A stretch of DNA of 64,000 nt from Acinetobacter sp. ASP199 (GCF_022700675.1 NZ_CP062182.1:1240001-1304000), one strand, 5' to 3'. Positions 27,917 through 38,910 are shown, counted from the stretch's first letter. Translations and numbers: made by a program. Notes: generated by a model from the letters alone, not told the origin.

Positions 27917-29012
27917 GATCTGACTCCCAAGGTAAAAATAAGCTAAATACGGTTTTTCCTGGAACTGACTGGCATTCAATCATTCCGTTATGTTGGTGCA
28001 TTATATTTTGAGCAATACTGAGGCCTAGGCCGGTTCCTTTGGCACGGCTGGTTACAAGTGGGTAGAAAACAGCCTCAATAATATCGTCTGGTACACCCGG
28101 ACCATTATCTTCAATGTCAATCCGAATAACCGAACGATGAATCACGCCATTAATGGTAAATAGGCGTTGGATTCGAGTCCTTAAAATAAGTTCAGGCTGA
28201 TGCTCTACAAAGAAGTCTTTATTTTCAGTCATGGCTTGTACGGCATTGGCACAAATGTTGAGCATCACTTGAATCAATTGATCACGGTCAGCCATCACTT
28301 CAGGAAGCGACAAATCATAGTCGCGGATAATTTTAATTTTCTTTTTAGTTTGGTTGAAAATCAGTGAGCGGACACGTTCTAAAGGCTCATGAACATTGAC
28401 CATTTCATAGCTTGGTAATTGACGTGAACCCAGCATACTATCCGCCAGATTTCTAAGACGATCTACTTCGCTGATGATGATATCTGTAAATTCTTTGTAT
28501 TTTGGATCATCCAGGCTACGTGCTAAAAGCTGAGTTGCACCTCGAATACCCCCAAGCGGATTCTTGATTTCGTGTGCTACACCACGGATCAACTGGCGTG
28601 CCACCTGATGTTGGTGAATGTAGTTTTCTTCACGCGAGATTTTCAGCATCCGGTCACGCTGATTCAGTTCAATCAGCAATAAGGGATGATGTGGTTTGCC
28701 TGCATTTAGTAGGGAAACCGTGTAATCCACATGAATGTCTTTAAAATTGACAATAATGGTTGCTTCACGACGAGTATAAGGTTGTCCAGTATGCAGGGTG
28801 TTATACAGTGACTCTTCAGTGTTGAACTCATCTGTAGGGGCTTGCAGGATATTTAATACCGGTGTGCCAAATGCGCGTAACAAGCTGATATCGAACATGG
28901 CCTCACAGGCAGTATTCAAGTAATAGATATTCAGGTTGCTATCAATCAGCATGACAGCAGTGGTCAGGTTGTCCACCAGAAGGCGATAGTCGATGGAAAG
29001 GGGCTGATCCAT
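27903..29012 (-). CDS. glnL: Nitrogen regulation sensor kinase NtrB
   Basis: Cytoplasmic histidine kinase controlled by PII that phosphorylates or dephosphorylates NtrC. Start placed at 29012 (MDQPLSIDYRLL, 369 residues), which aligns with the E. coli N-terminus; an open frame extends back to 29057. Domains: PAS (about 1-110), HisKA with His147 in RGVAHEIKNPLGG, and HATPase with DNGPGVPD and GTGLGLSIAQN. No membrane segment, as expected. Transcribed away from rimO. Confidence 0.95.
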   Translation of the reverse strand: MDQPLSIDYRLLVDNLTTAVMLIDSNLNIYYLNTACEAMFDISLLRAFGTPVLNILQAPTDEFNTEESLYNTLHTGQPYTRREATIIVNFKDIHVDYTVSLLNAGKPHHPLLLIELNQRDRMLKISREENYIHQHQVARQLIRGVAHEIKNPLGGIRGATQLLARSLDDPKYKEFTDIIISEVDRLRNLADSMLGSRQLPSYEMVNVHEPLERVRSLIFNQTKKKIKIIRDYDLSLPEVMADRDQLIQVMLNICANAVQAMTENKDFFVEHQPELILRTRIQRLFTINGVIHRSVIRIDIEDNGPGVPDDIIEAVFYPLVTSRAKGTGLGLSIAQNIMHQHNGMIECQSVPGKTVFSLFLPWESDHVAK

Positions 29013-29363
29013 TAGCGATGGTTTTCCTGTGTTAAAATAACGCAATGGCATCTTCATAAAGCAAAATTTAAAGTCTTAAGTTCTCATTTGATGCATCTTA
29101 AGCAAAATGCACGCCAACTTTCTAAATAATCCCTAAATTATTGCAATAAAATGGAAGTGGAGTCATGAAGATGCATGAATCTTTAATGGTATAGCTGATA
29201 AAAATCAGCATGTAAATCATAAATGTTCAATTTTGGTGCATGTGTAATTATATTGAATATTTTATGGCTTTATTTTGGTGCTTGATGTAATCAGTCTCCA
29301 TTTCAACTGTTTTTATGTTTCGAAAAGACATACAATACGCGCATTCTAGTGGAGCGCAGATTC
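29013..29363. other. Intergenic region between ntrB and rimO
   Basis: 351 bases of AT-rich sequence between divergent genes, with no coding potential seen. A TACAAT at 29331-29336 may be the rimO -10, but its -35 is poor. Confidence 0.5.
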
Positions 29364-30707
29364 ATGAAGTCCCCCAAAGTCGGTTTTGTATCTTTAGGTT
29401 GTCCTAAGGCATTGGTAGATTCTGAACGAATTTTAACTCAGTTAAAGACTGAAGGTTATGATGTCGCATCGGATTATGACGGTGCTGATTTAGTAGTGGT
29501 AAACACCTGTGGTTTTATTGAATCTGCAGTACAAGAGTCTTTAGATGCCATCGGTGAAGCGATGAGCGCAAATGGTCGCGTGATTGTGACGGGCTGTCTA
29601 GGTAAAGACGAAGACAAGATTCGCCAAATGCACCCGAATGTCCTGAAAGTGACTGGTGCTGCGGCTTATGAAGAAGTGATGGATGCAGTTCATCAATATG
29701 TCCCTGAACCGCCAAAACATAATCCATTTATTGATTTAGTTCCTGAGCAAGGCATCCGCCTTACTCCCAAACACTATGCATATTTGAAAATTTCAGAAGG
29801 CTGTAATCACCGTTGTACCTTCTGTATTATTCCGAGCATGCGTGGTGATCTGGTATCGCGTCCAGTCGGTTCTGTACTTGAAGAAGCTGCAGCGCTAAAA
29901 CGTGCCGGCGTAAAAGAAGTACTCGTCATCTCCCAGGATACTTCTGCTTACGGCGTGGATACCAAATACAAGCTGGATTTCTGGAACGGTCAGCCGGTTA
30001 AGACCAAATTCTATGATATGTGTGAAGCACTGGGTCAGTTAGGCATCTGGGTACGTTTGCACTATGTCTACCCTTATCCACATGTGGATGCGGTGATCGA
30101 CCTGATGGCACAAGGCAAAATCCTGCCTTATCTGGACATTCCGTTCCAGCACGCAAGTCCTAAAGTGTTAAAGCTGATGAAGCGTCCTGCGCACAGTGAA
30201 AATACATTAGAGCGCTTGAAAGTATGGCGTGAAAAATGTCCTGAGCTAGTCATCCGCTCAACATTTGTGGTGGGCTTCCCGGGTGAAACCGAAGAAGACT
30301 TCCAAATGTTGTTAGATTGGTTGCAAGAGGCTCAGCTGGATCGAGTAGGTTGTTTCACCTATTCACCAGTTGAAGGTGCAGCAGCGAATGATCTGCCAGA
30401 TCACGTGCCGGAAGAAATCAAGCAAGAACGCTATGAACGTTTCATGCAGGTACAGCAGGCAATTTCTGCAGCCAAACTGCAAAAACGTATCGGTCAGAAG
30501 ATGACAGTGCTGGTTGATGATCTGGAAGAAGAATTCCCGGTTGCTGTAGCACGTTCTTATGCAGATGCGCCAGAGATTGATGGTAATGTATTTGTTGAAG
30601 ATATTGACAAGAGCCTGATTAAATCAGGTGATTTGCTTGAAGTCGAAATTACCGATGCAGACGAATATGACCTGTTTGCAAAATTGATTTCGATTAAATC
30701 AGCTTAA
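29364..30707 (+). CDS. rimO: Ribosomal protein S12 methylthiotransferase
   Basis: Radical-SAM enzyme adding a methylthio group to Asp89 of ribosomal protein S12. The start is the ATG at 29364, which has GGAG nine bases upstream; the GTG at 29349 is less likely. 447 residues. N-terminal UPF0004 domain with cluster cysteines 13, 49 and 78; radical-SAM motif CNHRCTFC (147-154, Cys147/151/154); a TRAM domain at the end. It precedes the pyrH operon by 40 bases, with no terminator seen between. Confidence 0.95.
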   Translation: MKSPKVGFVSLGCPKALVDSERILTQLKTEGYDVASDYDGADLVVVNTCGFIESAVQESLDAIGEAMSANGRVIVTGCLGKDEDKIRQMHPNVLKVTGAAAYEEVMDAVHQYVPEPPKHNPFIDLVPEQGIRLTPKHYAYLKISEGCNHRCTFCIIPSMRGDLVSRPVGSVLEEAAALKRAGVKEVLVISQDTSAYGVDTKYKLDFWNGQPVKTKFYDMCEALGQLGIWVRLHYVYPYPHVDAVIDLMAQGKILPYLDIPFQHASPKVLKLMKRPAHSENTLERLKVWREKCPELVIRSTFVVGFPGETEEDFQMLLDWLQEAQLDRVGCFTYSPVEGAAANDLPDHVPEEIKQERYERFMQVQQAISAAKLQKRIGQKMTVLVDDLEEEFPVAVARSYADAPEIDGNVFVEDIDKSLIKSGDLLEVEITDADEYDLFAKLISIKSA

Positions 30708-30747
30708 TACTTAGATAAAATTAAATGAAATAATTTGGAGTTTGATG

Positions 30748-31476
30748 ATGTTGGATTCTAAAAAGCCGCGTTTTGGCCGTATTTTGCTGAAACTTTCAGG
30801 TGAAGCACTTGCCGGTAATAAGGATATGGGTATTGATGCGCCAATCCTTGACCAGATGTCTCTAGCGATTGCTCATCTGGTGGGTCTGGGTGTACAGGTC
30901 GGTATCGTGGTTGGTGGCGGTAACTTGTACCGTGGTAGTCAATTACAAAAAGACGGTCTGGTAGGTCGTGTAACAGGTGACCAGATGGGTATGCTGGCAA
31001 CTGTAATGAACGGTCTGGCATTACGTGATGCGCTGGTACGTCGTAACATCAAGACGCGTTTACTTTCAGCATTGCCAATCGGCACAGTTGTAGAATCTTA
31101 CTCAAGCCGTGATGCTATTCGTCATTTAAATAATGGTGAAGTCTGCGTATTTGTTGCGGGGACAGGTAACCCGTTCTTTACCACTGATACAGCAGCTTGC
31201 TTGCGTGGTATTGAAATTGAAGCGGACCTGATTCTGAAAGCAACCAAGGTTGATGGTGTCTATAATAAAGATCCAAGCAAATTTGAAGATGCTGTTAAAT
31301 ACGAAACCTTAACCTTTGACCAAGTGCTTGATGAAAAGCTTGGTGTGATGGACTTGACAGCAATCTGTTTATGTCGTGATCACAACGTTCCGCTTCAAGT
31401 GTTTGATATGAACAAGTCAGGTGCATTGTTGTCTGTTGTGATGGGTGAAAAAGAAGGTACTCACGTTACCAATTAA
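30748..31476 (+). CDS. pyrH: UMP kinase
   Basis: Phosphorylates UMP to UDP; bacterial hexameric enzyme of the amino-acid-kinase fold. 242 residues from the ATG at 30748 (seven bases after GGAG at 30737-30740); the ATG at 30745 and TTG at 30742 are also in frame. Motifs KLSGEAL near the N-terminus, GGGN and [10 protein letters not shown] for nucleotide binding. First gene of the envelope operon here; rpsB and tsf, which precede it in most bacteria, are absent. Confidence 0.95.
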   Translation: MLDSKKPRFGRILLKLSGEALAGNKDMGIDAPILDQMSLAIAHLVGLGVQVGIVVGGGNLYRGSQLQKDGLVGRVTGDQMGMLATVMNGLALRDALVRRNIKTRLLSALPIGTVVESYSSRDAIRHLNNGEVCVFVAGTGNPFFTTDTAACLRGIEIEADLILKATKVDGVYNKDPSKFEDAVKYETLTFDQVLDEKLGVMDLTAICLCRDHNVPLQVFDMNKSGALLSVVMGEKEGTHVTN

Positions 31477-31553
31477 TGACGTGAGGCTTGAAGCACTTTA
31501 TACTAGTCAAAATTTAGCTTTTACATTTTTTAGAATTAAGTAAGGAAGATCAT

Positions 31554-32108
31554 ATGATTAACGATCTTAAAAAAGACGCAGAAGACCGTATGAACAAGTC
31601 ACTTGACTCGTTGGAGCATGGTTTTGCCAAGGTTCGTACTGGACGTGCGCATCCATCGATTTTGAACGGTGTTATGGTTCCTTACTATGGCTCTGACGTG
31701 CCATTGAACCAGGTTGCAAACGTAGGTGTTGAAGATTCACGTACATTGCTAGTTCAGCCATTTGAACGTTCAATGGTGGCTGCAATTGATAAAGCCATTC
31801 GTGAATCAGATTTGGGTCTTAACCCGATTACTGCTGATGCAATTCGTGTGCCGATGGCTGCGTTGACTGAAGAAACACGTAAAGACATGCAGAAAGTTGC
31901 ACGTAACGAAGCTGAAAATGCAAAAGTTGCGATCCGTAACATCCGTCGTGATGTATTGGGCGATATCAAAGCTTTATTGAAAGAAAAAGAAATTTCTGAA
32001 GATGAAGAACGTCGTGCTTCTGACGAAATCCAGAAAATTACCGATAAATATGTTGCTGAAGTTGACAAACGTTTAGCTGCAAAAGAAGCTGAATTGATGA
32101 AGGTTTAA
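31554..32108 (+). CDS. frr: Ribosome recycling factor
   Basis: With EF-G it splits ribosomes after termination. 184 residues, the standard length, starting [17 protein letters not shown] with the three-helix bundle interrupted by the small beta/alpha domain; the conserved [10 protein letters not shown] segment is at 26-35. Preceded by AAGGAAG at 31542. Lies 77 bases after pyrH and ten before uppS. Confidence 0.98.
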   Translation: MINDLKKDAEDRMNKSLDSLEHGFAKVRTGRAHPSILNGVMVPYYGSDVPLNQVANVGVEDSRTLLVQPFERSMVAAIDKAIRESDLGLNPITADAIRVPMAALTEETRKDMQKVARNEAENAKVAIRNIRRDVLGDIKALLKEKEISEDEERRASDEIQKITDKYVAEVDKRLAAKEAELMKV

Positions 32109-32115
32109 TTCATCA

Positions 32116-32868
32116 ATGACCGTTTCTGAAGAAAGTTCCCGTCTTCCAAAACATGTTGCCATCATTATGGATGGCAACAATCGTTTTGCCAAAAAAAATC
32201 AGATGCAAAAGGGTGAAGGACACCGTGAAGGTAAAAGTGTCCTTGATCCGATTGTAGAACACTGTAGAAAAAGAAATATCCAGGCTTTAACTGTATTTGC
32301 CTTTTCCAGTGAAAACTGGAATCGTCCGCAGTTTGAAGTAGATCTGCTTATGCGATTGCTCGAAGATACAATCCATGAACAGCTGCCGCGCATGGAAAAA
32401 TTCAATATTGCATTGCGTTTTATTGGTGATCGCAGCCGTTTATCTCCTGAACTGCAAGCTTTAATGTTGCAAGCTGAGGAAAGGACTGCTAAGTTCGATA
32501 GCATGATACTCACAATTGCCATCAGTTATGGTGGTATGTGGGATATGGCGCAAGCTGCGAAGCGAATTGCCGCGGATGTTTTAACAAATAAATTAGAACT
32601 TGATGCAATTAATGCTGATGTCTTTGGCCAATATGTAAGTTTAAGTGACTTACCTGCTGTAGATCTGCTGATTCGTACTGGTGGGGATTTCCGCCTGTCG
32701 AATTTTCTGCTCTGGCAGGCTGCTTATGCGGAATTGTATTTCACTGAAACCTTGTGGCCAGAATTTACCACCGAAGAACTTGACGATGCCTTTGCTGTAT
32801 TTGGTGGGCGTGAGCGTCGGTTTGGTATGACCTCAGAGCAAATTCAGCAAGAGAAACTTGAGAATTAA
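32116..32868 (+). CDS. uppS: Undecaprenyl diphosphate synthase, variant motifs
   Basis: Cis-prenyltransferase making the C55 carrier lipid for cell-wall sugars. 250 residues. Catalytic Asp19 lies in IIMDGNNRFAKK where most homologues have MDGNGRWA, and the pyrophosphate-binding RTGGDFRLSNF (187-197) replaces the common RTSGEQRLSNF. Both are conserved-looking substitutions and the ORF is intact, so this is probably a clade-specific variant. Four bases separate its stop from the cdsA start. Confidence 0.95.
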   Translation: MTVSEESSRLPKHVAIIMDGNNRFAKKNQMQKGEGHREGKSVLDPIVEHCRKRNIQALTVFAFSSENWNRPQFEVDLLMRLLEDTIHEQLPRMEKFNIALRFIGDRSRLSPELQALMLQAEERTAKFDSMILTIAISYGGMWDMAQAAKRIAADVLTNKLELDAINADVFGQYVSLSDLPAVDLLIRTGGDFRLSNFLLWQAAYAELYFTETLWPEFTTEELDDAFAVFGGRERRFGMTSEQIQQEKLEN

Positions 32869-32871
32869 TAC

Positions 32872-33696
32872 ATGTTAGAGCGGATTATAACCGCATTGGT
32901 TTTGGTGGCTGTTGTACTCAGTTGTATGTTTGCCACTACTTCATATTATCCAATGTTTGGGTTGATGGTCGTTGCTGCAGGCGTTGCAGGTTATGAGTGG
33001 TTTAAGCTCATGCCTCGCCAGGGGAAAAAAGTAATTAAGCCATTTGCTTGGGGTTATGGCTTACTCACCGCAGTTCTTTCAGCACTTGCACTCTATTTTT
33101 CAGACATTTCCATGCTGCTATGGGCGGCATCGATTTTGACCTGGATCCTGAGCATCTATTGGGTTAAATCCTATCCTGAATATGACGGCTGGTACAATGT
33201 CACTTTAAATGGCATTGGCGTGATCCTGATTTCAGCAGCAGTCACTGCAATCTATTCAGTGTGGGAAAATTCACCTTGGTGGTTGATGTATCTGTTTCTG
33301 CTGGTTTGGGGTGCAGACAGTGGTGCCTATTTTGTTGGACGCAAGTTTGGTAATAAAAAGCTTGCACCCAAAGTCAGCCCAAACAAATCGGTTGAAGGTT
33401 TGTATGGAGGTGTCATCACTTCCATGTTGATTGTCATTACAGTTGCATTACTTTATCTCGATATCAGTATTCCTGAGCTGCTTTTATTCCTGATTTTATC
33501 GGTATTAACTGTATTCAGCTCTGTGTTAGGCGACCTGTTTGAATCTATGATCAAACGTCGTGCTGGTATTAAAGATTCGGGACGTATTCTGCCAGGACAT
33601 GGTGGTGTATTGGACCGTATTGATTCTCTCCTTGCTGCGGCACCGATTTTTGCTGCGGGCATGTATGTCTTAAAACTTATTGGCGTAGATTTATAA
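32872..33696 (+). CDS. cdsA: Phosphatidate cytidylyltransferase
   Basis: Inner-membrane enzyme forming CDP-diacylglycerol for phospholipid synthesis. 274 residues, about seven or eight hydrophobic segments, with the family signature SMIKRRAGIKDSG near 222-234 followed by PGHGGVLDRIDS. Stop codon directly abuts the dxr start, so co-translation is likely. Confidence 0.96.
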   Translation: MLERIITALVLVAVVLSCMFATTSYYPMFGLMVVAAGVAGYEWFKLMPRQGKKVIKPFAWGYGLLTAVLSALALYFSDISMLLWAASILTWILSIYWVKSYPEYDGWYNVTLNGIGVILISAAVTAIYSVWENSPWWLMYLFLLVWGADSGAYFVGRKFGNKKLAPKVSPNKSVEGLYGGVITSMLIVITVALLYLDISIPELLLFLILSVLTVFSSVLGDLFESMIKRRAGIKDSGRILPGHGGVLDRIDSLLAAAPIFAAGMYVLKLIGVDL

Positions 33697-34893
33697 ATGT
33701 CACAAGCTGTTTGTATACTGGGTGCTACAGGTTCTATTGGTCAAAGTACTTTAAAAATCCTGCAGCGACATCCTGAAGCCTACAACGTGTATGCTGTGAC
33801 TGCACAAAGCCGTATTGTTGAACTGGTCGAGATCTGTAAGCAGTTTCGACCAAAAATTGCTGTTGTGCCAGCCTCTAAAGTAGATGAGCTTGCGCAATTG
33901 CTGAAACAGCAGCAGTTATCCGACATTGAAATTTTATCAGACGAAGCAGGCTTGATTGCTGTTGCCGAACATCCAGAAGTAGATGTAGTCATGGCAGCGA
34001 TTGTTGGTGCAGCTGGTCTTTTGCCAACGTTGGCTGCGGTTAAAGCAGGAAAACGGGTACTGCTGGCCAATAAAGAAGCATTGGTAATGTCCGGTGACAT
34101 TATGATGCAGGCTGCTCGTGATCATGGGGCTTTATTGCTACCTGTGGACTCAGAGCACAATGCGATTTTCCAGTGTTTACCTGCGAATTACTTTGATGCT
34201 GAGCGCAACGGTCAGCCAAAACTGGGTGTACAGCAGATTCTGTTAACCGCATCTGGTGGTCCATTTTTAAATCATAGCTTCGAACAGCTACAAACGGTCA
34301 CACCAGCACAAGCTTGCAAGCATCCAAACTGGTCTATGGGGCAGAAAATTTCGGTAGATTCAGCAACCTTGATGAATAAAGGTTTGGAACTGATTGAAGC
34401 CTGTCATTTATTTGCAGTAAAAGAACAATTTGTTACAGTTGTGGTGCATCCACAGAGTATTATTCACTCCATGGTTCAATATGTGGATGGTTCAACTTTG
34501 GCACAAATGGGTAACCCGGATATGTGTACCCCGATTGCACATGCCTTGGCATGGCCAGAGCGGATCAGTACGCATGTTTCTCCATTGGATTTATTTGTAA
34601 ATTCACAACTGAATTTCCAGCAACCGGATACCCAGCGTTTCCCTACATTAAAACTGGCACGCCAGGCGATGCAGCACGGCGGGATTGCGCCAGCTATTCT
34701 GAATGCAGCCAATGAAATTGCCGTGGCCGCATTTTTGCATGAAAAAATTACTTTCACTCAAATACCTCAGATAGTTGAACATACGCTGAATTCGATGGAC
34801 AATCAGACAGCAGATCAGCTGGGAGTGATTCTTCAGGCTGACCAACAGGCGCGTGATATCGCCCGTCAATACGTTGTGAATAAAGGAAGTTAA
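33697..34893 (+). CDS. dxr: 1-deoxy-D-xylulose 5-phosphate reductoisomerase
   Basis: First committed enzyme of the MEP isoprenoid pathway, giving MEP with NADPH; supplies precursors that UppS uses. 398 residues. NADPH loop [10 protein letters not shown] (9-18), the metal and substrate segment DSEHNAIFQ, and [20 protein letters not shown]. Starts immediately after cdsA. Confidence 0.98.
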   Translation: MSQAVCILGATGSIGQSTLKILQRHPEAYNVYAVTAQSRIVELVEICKQFRPKIAVVPASKVDELAQLLKQQQLSDIEILSDEAGLIAVAEHPEVDVVMAAIVGAAGLLPTLAAVKAGKRVLLANKEALVMSGDIMMQAARDHGALLLPVDSEHNAIFQCLPANYFDAERNGQPKLGVQQILLTASGGPFLNHSFEQLQTVTPAQACKHPNWSMGQKISVDSATLMNKGLELIEACHLFAVKEQFVTVVVHPQSIIHSMVQYVDGSTLAQMGNPDMCTPIAHALAWPERISTHVSPLDLFVNSQLNFQQPDTQRFPTLKLARQAMQHGGIAPAILNAANEIAVAAFLHEKITFTQIPQIVEHTLNSMDNQTADQLGVILQADQQARDIARQYVVNKGS

Positions 34894-34896
34894 AGC

Positions 34897-36252
34897 ATGA
34901 ACGCCTTGTTTATTATCGCAGCTGCAATTCTGTTATTAGGTCCCTTGATTGCGATCCATGAATTTGGACATTATTTTGTAGCTCGAAAACTTGGCGTAAA
35001 GGTTTTGGTTTATTCGATTGGATTTGGTCCAACGCTGATCAAATGGACTTCAAAAAAGTCTGGTATTCAGTATCAGCTTTCTGCTTTGCCGTTTGGCGGC
35101 TATGTCAAAATGCTGGATGAGCGTGAAGGTAACGTGCCTGAAGATGATTTACCTAAAGCATTTAACCGCCAACATCCATGGAAGCGCATCGCTATTGTTG
35201 CGGCTGGTCCTTTAATTAATCTTTTCTTTGCAGTGATCCTGTTCTGGATTTTGTTTTTACCTGCCCAAGAGCAGTTAAATACCCGTGTAGGTCAAGTGCT
35301 GCCTAATACACCTGCCGCTGCTGTACAGATGCAGCAAGGTGATAAAATTACCGCGGTAGATGGCACCGAAGTGGCAACTTGGGAAAAGCTGAATTATGCC
35401 TTGGTTGATCGTGTCGGTGAAACTGGCCAGATTACAATTCAGGCTGAACGTGATGGGCAGATACAAAGTTTCCAATTGCCGATTCAGAATTTTCTGAAAG
35501 ATCAGTCACAGTCTCCACTAGATACTTTAGGTTTTATCCCGTATCGTCCAGAAATCCCAGCAGTGGTATCTAAGCTGAGTGAAGATGGGGCTGCAATCCG
35601 TCAAGGCATAAAGGAAGGTGACAAGATCATTGCCATTGATGGTGTGGCGATGAAAAACTGGTTTGATGTGGTACAGGTCGTACAGGCATCACCAGAAATA
35701 TTATTAAAAATAGATGTGTTACGTAATAACCAGGTGGTGCATTTACAGGTGATGCCACAGGCGAAACGTGACAATATGGGTAAAGTGACGGGTATGCTGG
35801 GTGTGCAAAGTGACCCAGGCCAAATCACGATCCCGGCAGAATATAAACAAACAATTCAATACAGTCCGACTGAAGCACTGGTCATGGCTTTTGACAAAAC
35901 GACGCAACTGTCTTCGATGATTCTAAATTCGATCGTGAAAATGGTTCGTGGCCTGATTGGTCTGGATAATTTATCTGGTCCAATCACGATTGCTAAAGTT
36001 GCAGGTCAGAGTGCGGAAATGGGTTGGCAAACTTTTATTTCCTTTATGGCGCTAATGAGTGTAAGTTTAGGGATATTAAATTTACTGCCGATTCCAATGC
36101 TTGATGGCGGACATCTGGTTTACTATTTTATCGAATTATTACGTGGTAAACCTGTTTCTGAACAAATACAATTGGTTGGCTTAAAAATTGGTATGGTATT
36201 GCTAGGTAGTATGATGCTACTTGCACTATTCAATGATTTTATGCGTTTATAA
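34897..36252 (+). CDS. rseP: Site-2 zinc protease, sigma-E pathway type
   Basis: Intramembrane metalloprotease that in E. coli cleaves RseA after DegS and clears signal peptides. 451 residues. Zinc motif HEFGH at 21-25 in the first helix, two periplasmic PDZ domains (about 110-290), and the third zinc ligand in LLPIPMLDGG near the C-terminus. Three bases after dxr, and it ends 40 bases before bamA. Confidence 0.96.
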   Translation: MNALFIIAAAILLLGPLIAIHEFGHYFVARKLGVKVLVYSIGFGPTLIKWTSKKSGIQYQLSALPFGGYVKMLDEREGNVPEDDLPKAFNRQHPWKRIAIVAAGPLINLFFAVILFWILFLPAQEQLNTRVGQVLPNTPAAAVQMQQGDKITAVDGTEVATWEKLNYALVDRVGETGQITIQAERDGQIQSFQLPIQNFLKDQSQSPLDTLGFIPYRPEIPAVVSKLSEDGAAIRQGIKEGDKIIAIDGVAMKNWFDVVQVVQASPEILLKIDVLRNNQVVHLQVMPQAKRDNMGKVTGMLGVQSDPGQITIPAEYKQTIQYSPTEALVMAFDKTTQLSSMILNSIVKMVRGLIGLDNLSGPITIAKVAGQSAEMGWQTFISFMALMSVSLGILNLLPIPMLDGGHLVYYFIELLRGKPVSEQIQLVGLKIGMVLLGSMMLLALFNDFMRL

Positions 36253-36292
36253 CAACGTAGATGGAATAAATTAACAAGCGGAAAAGACTGGC

Positions 36293-38821
36293 ATGCAGCA
36301 CACACATTTATTTATGCCTTTGGCACTCGTTAGTGCTATGGCAGTTGCACAACAAGTATATGCAGCAGATGAATTCGTAGTACAAGATATAAAATTTGAC
36401 GGACTGGTTCGTCTCACTCCCGAAAATGTGTATGGCCTGGTGCCAATCAACAGTGGTGACCGTGTCAATGATCCAATTATTGCCAATGCGATCCGGAGTC
36501 TGTACGCCTCAGGCTTGTTTGATGATATCAAGGCAACCCAAGCTGGAAATACTTTAATATTCCAGGTGGTTGAGCGCCCAGTTATTTCCAAAATCGAACT
36601 AAAAGGCAACAAGCTGATTCCGAAGGAAGCTTTGGAAGAAGGTTTGAAAAAAATGGGTCTTGCTGAAGGTGAGGTTCTAAAAAAATCTGCTCTGCAAACT
36701 GTAGAAACCGAGCTTGAACAGCAATATATGCAGCAAGGTCGTTATGATGCAGACATTACAGTAAAGACCACGCCGAAGCCAAATAACCGTGTCGATCTTC
36801 TGATTGAATTTGTGGAAGGTAAGGCTGCAAAAGTTTTTGACATTAATATTATTGGGAATACGGTCTTTAAAGAAGATGAGATCAAGCAGGCTTTTGCAAT
36901 CAAGGAAAGCTCTTGGAACTCGATTATTTCCCGTAATGACCGTTATGCACGTGAGAAAATGGCAGCAAGCCTTGAGGCTTTGCGTGCCATGTACCTGAAC
37001 CGTGGCTATATCAACTTCAATATCAATAACTCAAGTCTGAACCTGAGTGAAGATAAGAAAAACGTCTTTATTGAAGTATCGGTAGATGAAGGTGAGCAGT
37101 TCAAATTTGGTGAGACCAAATTCCTGGGTGATGCGCTTTATTCAACTGATGAACTCAAAGTTTTACAATTATATAAAGATGGTGAAATCTATTCACAAGA
37201 AAAAGTGAATGCGGTTAAACAGTTATTGCTACGTAAATATGGTAATGCTGGCTATTACTTTGCAGAAGTGAATGTTGTTCCAGAAATTAATAAAGACACC
37301 AAACTGGTTGATTTAAACTATTACATCAATCCAGGCCAGCAGGTGACTGTACGTCGAATTAATTTCACTGGTAATACCAAAACTGCGGATGAAGTATTAC
37401 GTCGTGAAATGCGTCAGATGGAAAGCGCACTGGCGAGTAACGAAAAAATTGATCTGTCTAAGGTCCGTCTGGAACGTACTGGTTTCTTTAAAACTGTAGA
37501 TATTAAGCCAGCGCGTATTCCAGGTTCACCAGACCAGATTGACTTAAATGTGGCAGTAGAAGAACAGCATTCAGGTACAAGTACCTTGGCAGTTGGTTTC
37601 TCGCAAAGTGGTGGTGTAACCTTCCAGGCAGGTTTAAGTCAAACTAACTTCCTGGGTACAGGGAATAGTGTATCGGTTGATCTATCTCGTTCTGAAACTC
37701 AAGATTACTATAACCTGAGTGTAACCGATCCATACTTTACCATTGATGGTGTACGTCGCGGTTATAATCTGTATTACCGTAAAACCAAACTGGATGATGA
37801 CTATAACGTCAACAACTATGTAACAGATAGTTTTGGTGGTGGGATTAACTTTGGTTATCCAATCGATGAAAATCAGAGTGTTAGTTTTGGTCTGAATATT
37901 GATCAGACTGAAGTGACTACAGGTGAATGGGTATCAACATACGTTCGGGATTATCTGTTGGCAAATGGTGGAAAGTCGACCAGTACAAATGATGTATGTA
38001 TTGGTGTTTGGGATCCAGTATTTGGAGATCCAGAAGATCCTGATCGTGTAACAGGCCGTGTGTGTAATGGTCAAAGTATTGAAGATGTGCCTAATAAATT
38101 CAAAGGTGATTTCTTAACGTATAACCTTAATTTGGGCTGGTCATATAACACCTTAAACCGCCCAATTTTTCCAACAACGGGTATGTCGCATCGAGTCAAT
38201 GGTGAAATCGCTTTACCTGGTAGTGATGTTGAATACCAAAAACTAACTTATGATGCTCAGGCTTATTTCCCATTAGGCAAGAATTTTGTAGCGCGTGGTT
38301 ATGGTAAGTTGGGTTATGGGAATGATCTGCCATTCTACAAAAACTTCTATGCGGGTGGTTTTGGTTCGGTTCGTGGTTTTGAAAACAGTACTTTAGGGCC
38401 TAAATACCCGAGTGTAATTAATACTAATAATAGAAAAAATGACTCTGATCCTGAAGAAGTGGGTGGGAATGCCTTGGTCCAGTTTGGTGCTGAGCTGGCA
38501 CTTCCAGTACCATTTAAGGGTGATTGGGCACGTCAGGTACGTCCAGTGATCTTTGCTGAAGGTGCACAGGTGTTTGATACAAATTGTGATGTTCCTAAGG
38601 GAAATATTTATTTAGGCCCTCAAAACATAGAGACTGATGCAAAGCAATATTGTAAAGATAACTTTGGTTTTGAGCTGGATAACATGCGTTATAGCGTCGG
38701 TGCTGGTTTTACCTGGATTACTATGATTGGTCCATTATCACTCAGTTATGCATATCCGTTGAATGATAAAAAAGGTGATGATACCAAGAGTATTCAATTC
38801 GAAATTGGTCGTACCTTCTAA
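36293..38821 (+). CDS. bamA: Outer membrane protein assembly factor BamA
   Basis: Omp85-family insertase that folds beta-barrel proteins into the outer membrane. 842 residues. Signal peptide cleaved after VYA (residue 24), five POTRA repeats up to about 425 (for example FVVQDIKFDGLVRLTPENVY, VTVRRINFTGNTKTADEVL), then a 16-strand barrel with the VRGF lock motif in GGFGSVRGFENS and a terminal aromatic (IGRTF). An insertion with two cysteines (in DVCIGVWDP and RVCNG) lies in an extracellular loop. Confidence 0.97.
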   Translation: MQHTHLFMPLALVSAMAVAQQVYAADEFVVQDIKFDGLVRLTPENVYGLVPINSGDRVNDPIIANAIRSLYASGLFDDIKATQAGNTLIFQVVERPVISKIELKGNKLIPKEALEEGLKKMGLAEGEVLKKSALQTVETELEQQYMQQGRYDADITVKTTPKPNNRVDLLIEFVEGKAAKVFDINIIGNTVFKEDEIKQAFAIKESSWNSIISRNDRYAREKMAASLEALRAMYLNRGYINFNINNSSLNLSEDKKNVFIEVSVDEGEQFKFGETKFLGDALYSTDELKVLQLYKDGEIYSQEKVNAVKQLLLRKYGNAGYYFAEVNVVPEINKDTKLVDLNYYINPGQQVTVRRINFTGNTKTADEVLRREMRQMESALASNEKIDLSKVRLERTGFFKTVDIKPARIPGSPDQIDLNVAVEEQHSGTSTLAVGFSQSGGVTFQAGLSQTNFLGTGNSVSVDLSRSETQDYYNLSVTDPYFTIDGVRRGYNLYYRKTKLDDDYNVNNYVTDSFGGGINFGYPIDENQSVSFGLNIDQTEVTTGEWVSTYVRDYLLANGGKSTSTNDVCIGVWDPVFGDPEDPDRVTGRVCNGQSIEDVPNKFKGDFLTYNLNLGWSYNTLNRPIFPTTGMSHRVNGEIALPGSDVEYQKLTYDAQAYFPLGKNFVARGYGKLGYGNDLPFYKNFYAGGFGSVRGFENSTLGPKYPSVINTNNRKNDSDPEEVGGNALVQFGAELALPVPFKGDWARQVRPVIFAEGAQVFDTNCDVPKGNIYLGPQNIETDAKQYCKDNFGFELDNMRYSVGAGFTWITMIGPLSLSYAYPLNDKKGDDTKSIQFEIGRTF

Positions 38822-38848
38822 TTTAATTAACCAAAGTTAATATTATTT

Positions 38849-38892
38849 GGCCTTGTGAATAGTAAGAAATTACTATTTGTAAGGCCATTTTT
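38849..38892 (+). terminator. Terminator or attenuator between bamA and skp
   Basis: Long hairpin: GGCCTTGTGAATAGTAA pairs, with mismatches, with TTACTATTTGTAAGGCC (38849-38886), followed by ATTTTT. It lies 28 bases after the bamA stop and before the skp start, so it may cut or protect the operon message. Confidence 0.55.
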
Positions 38893-38910
38893 ATAGATAG
38901 AGAAATACAG

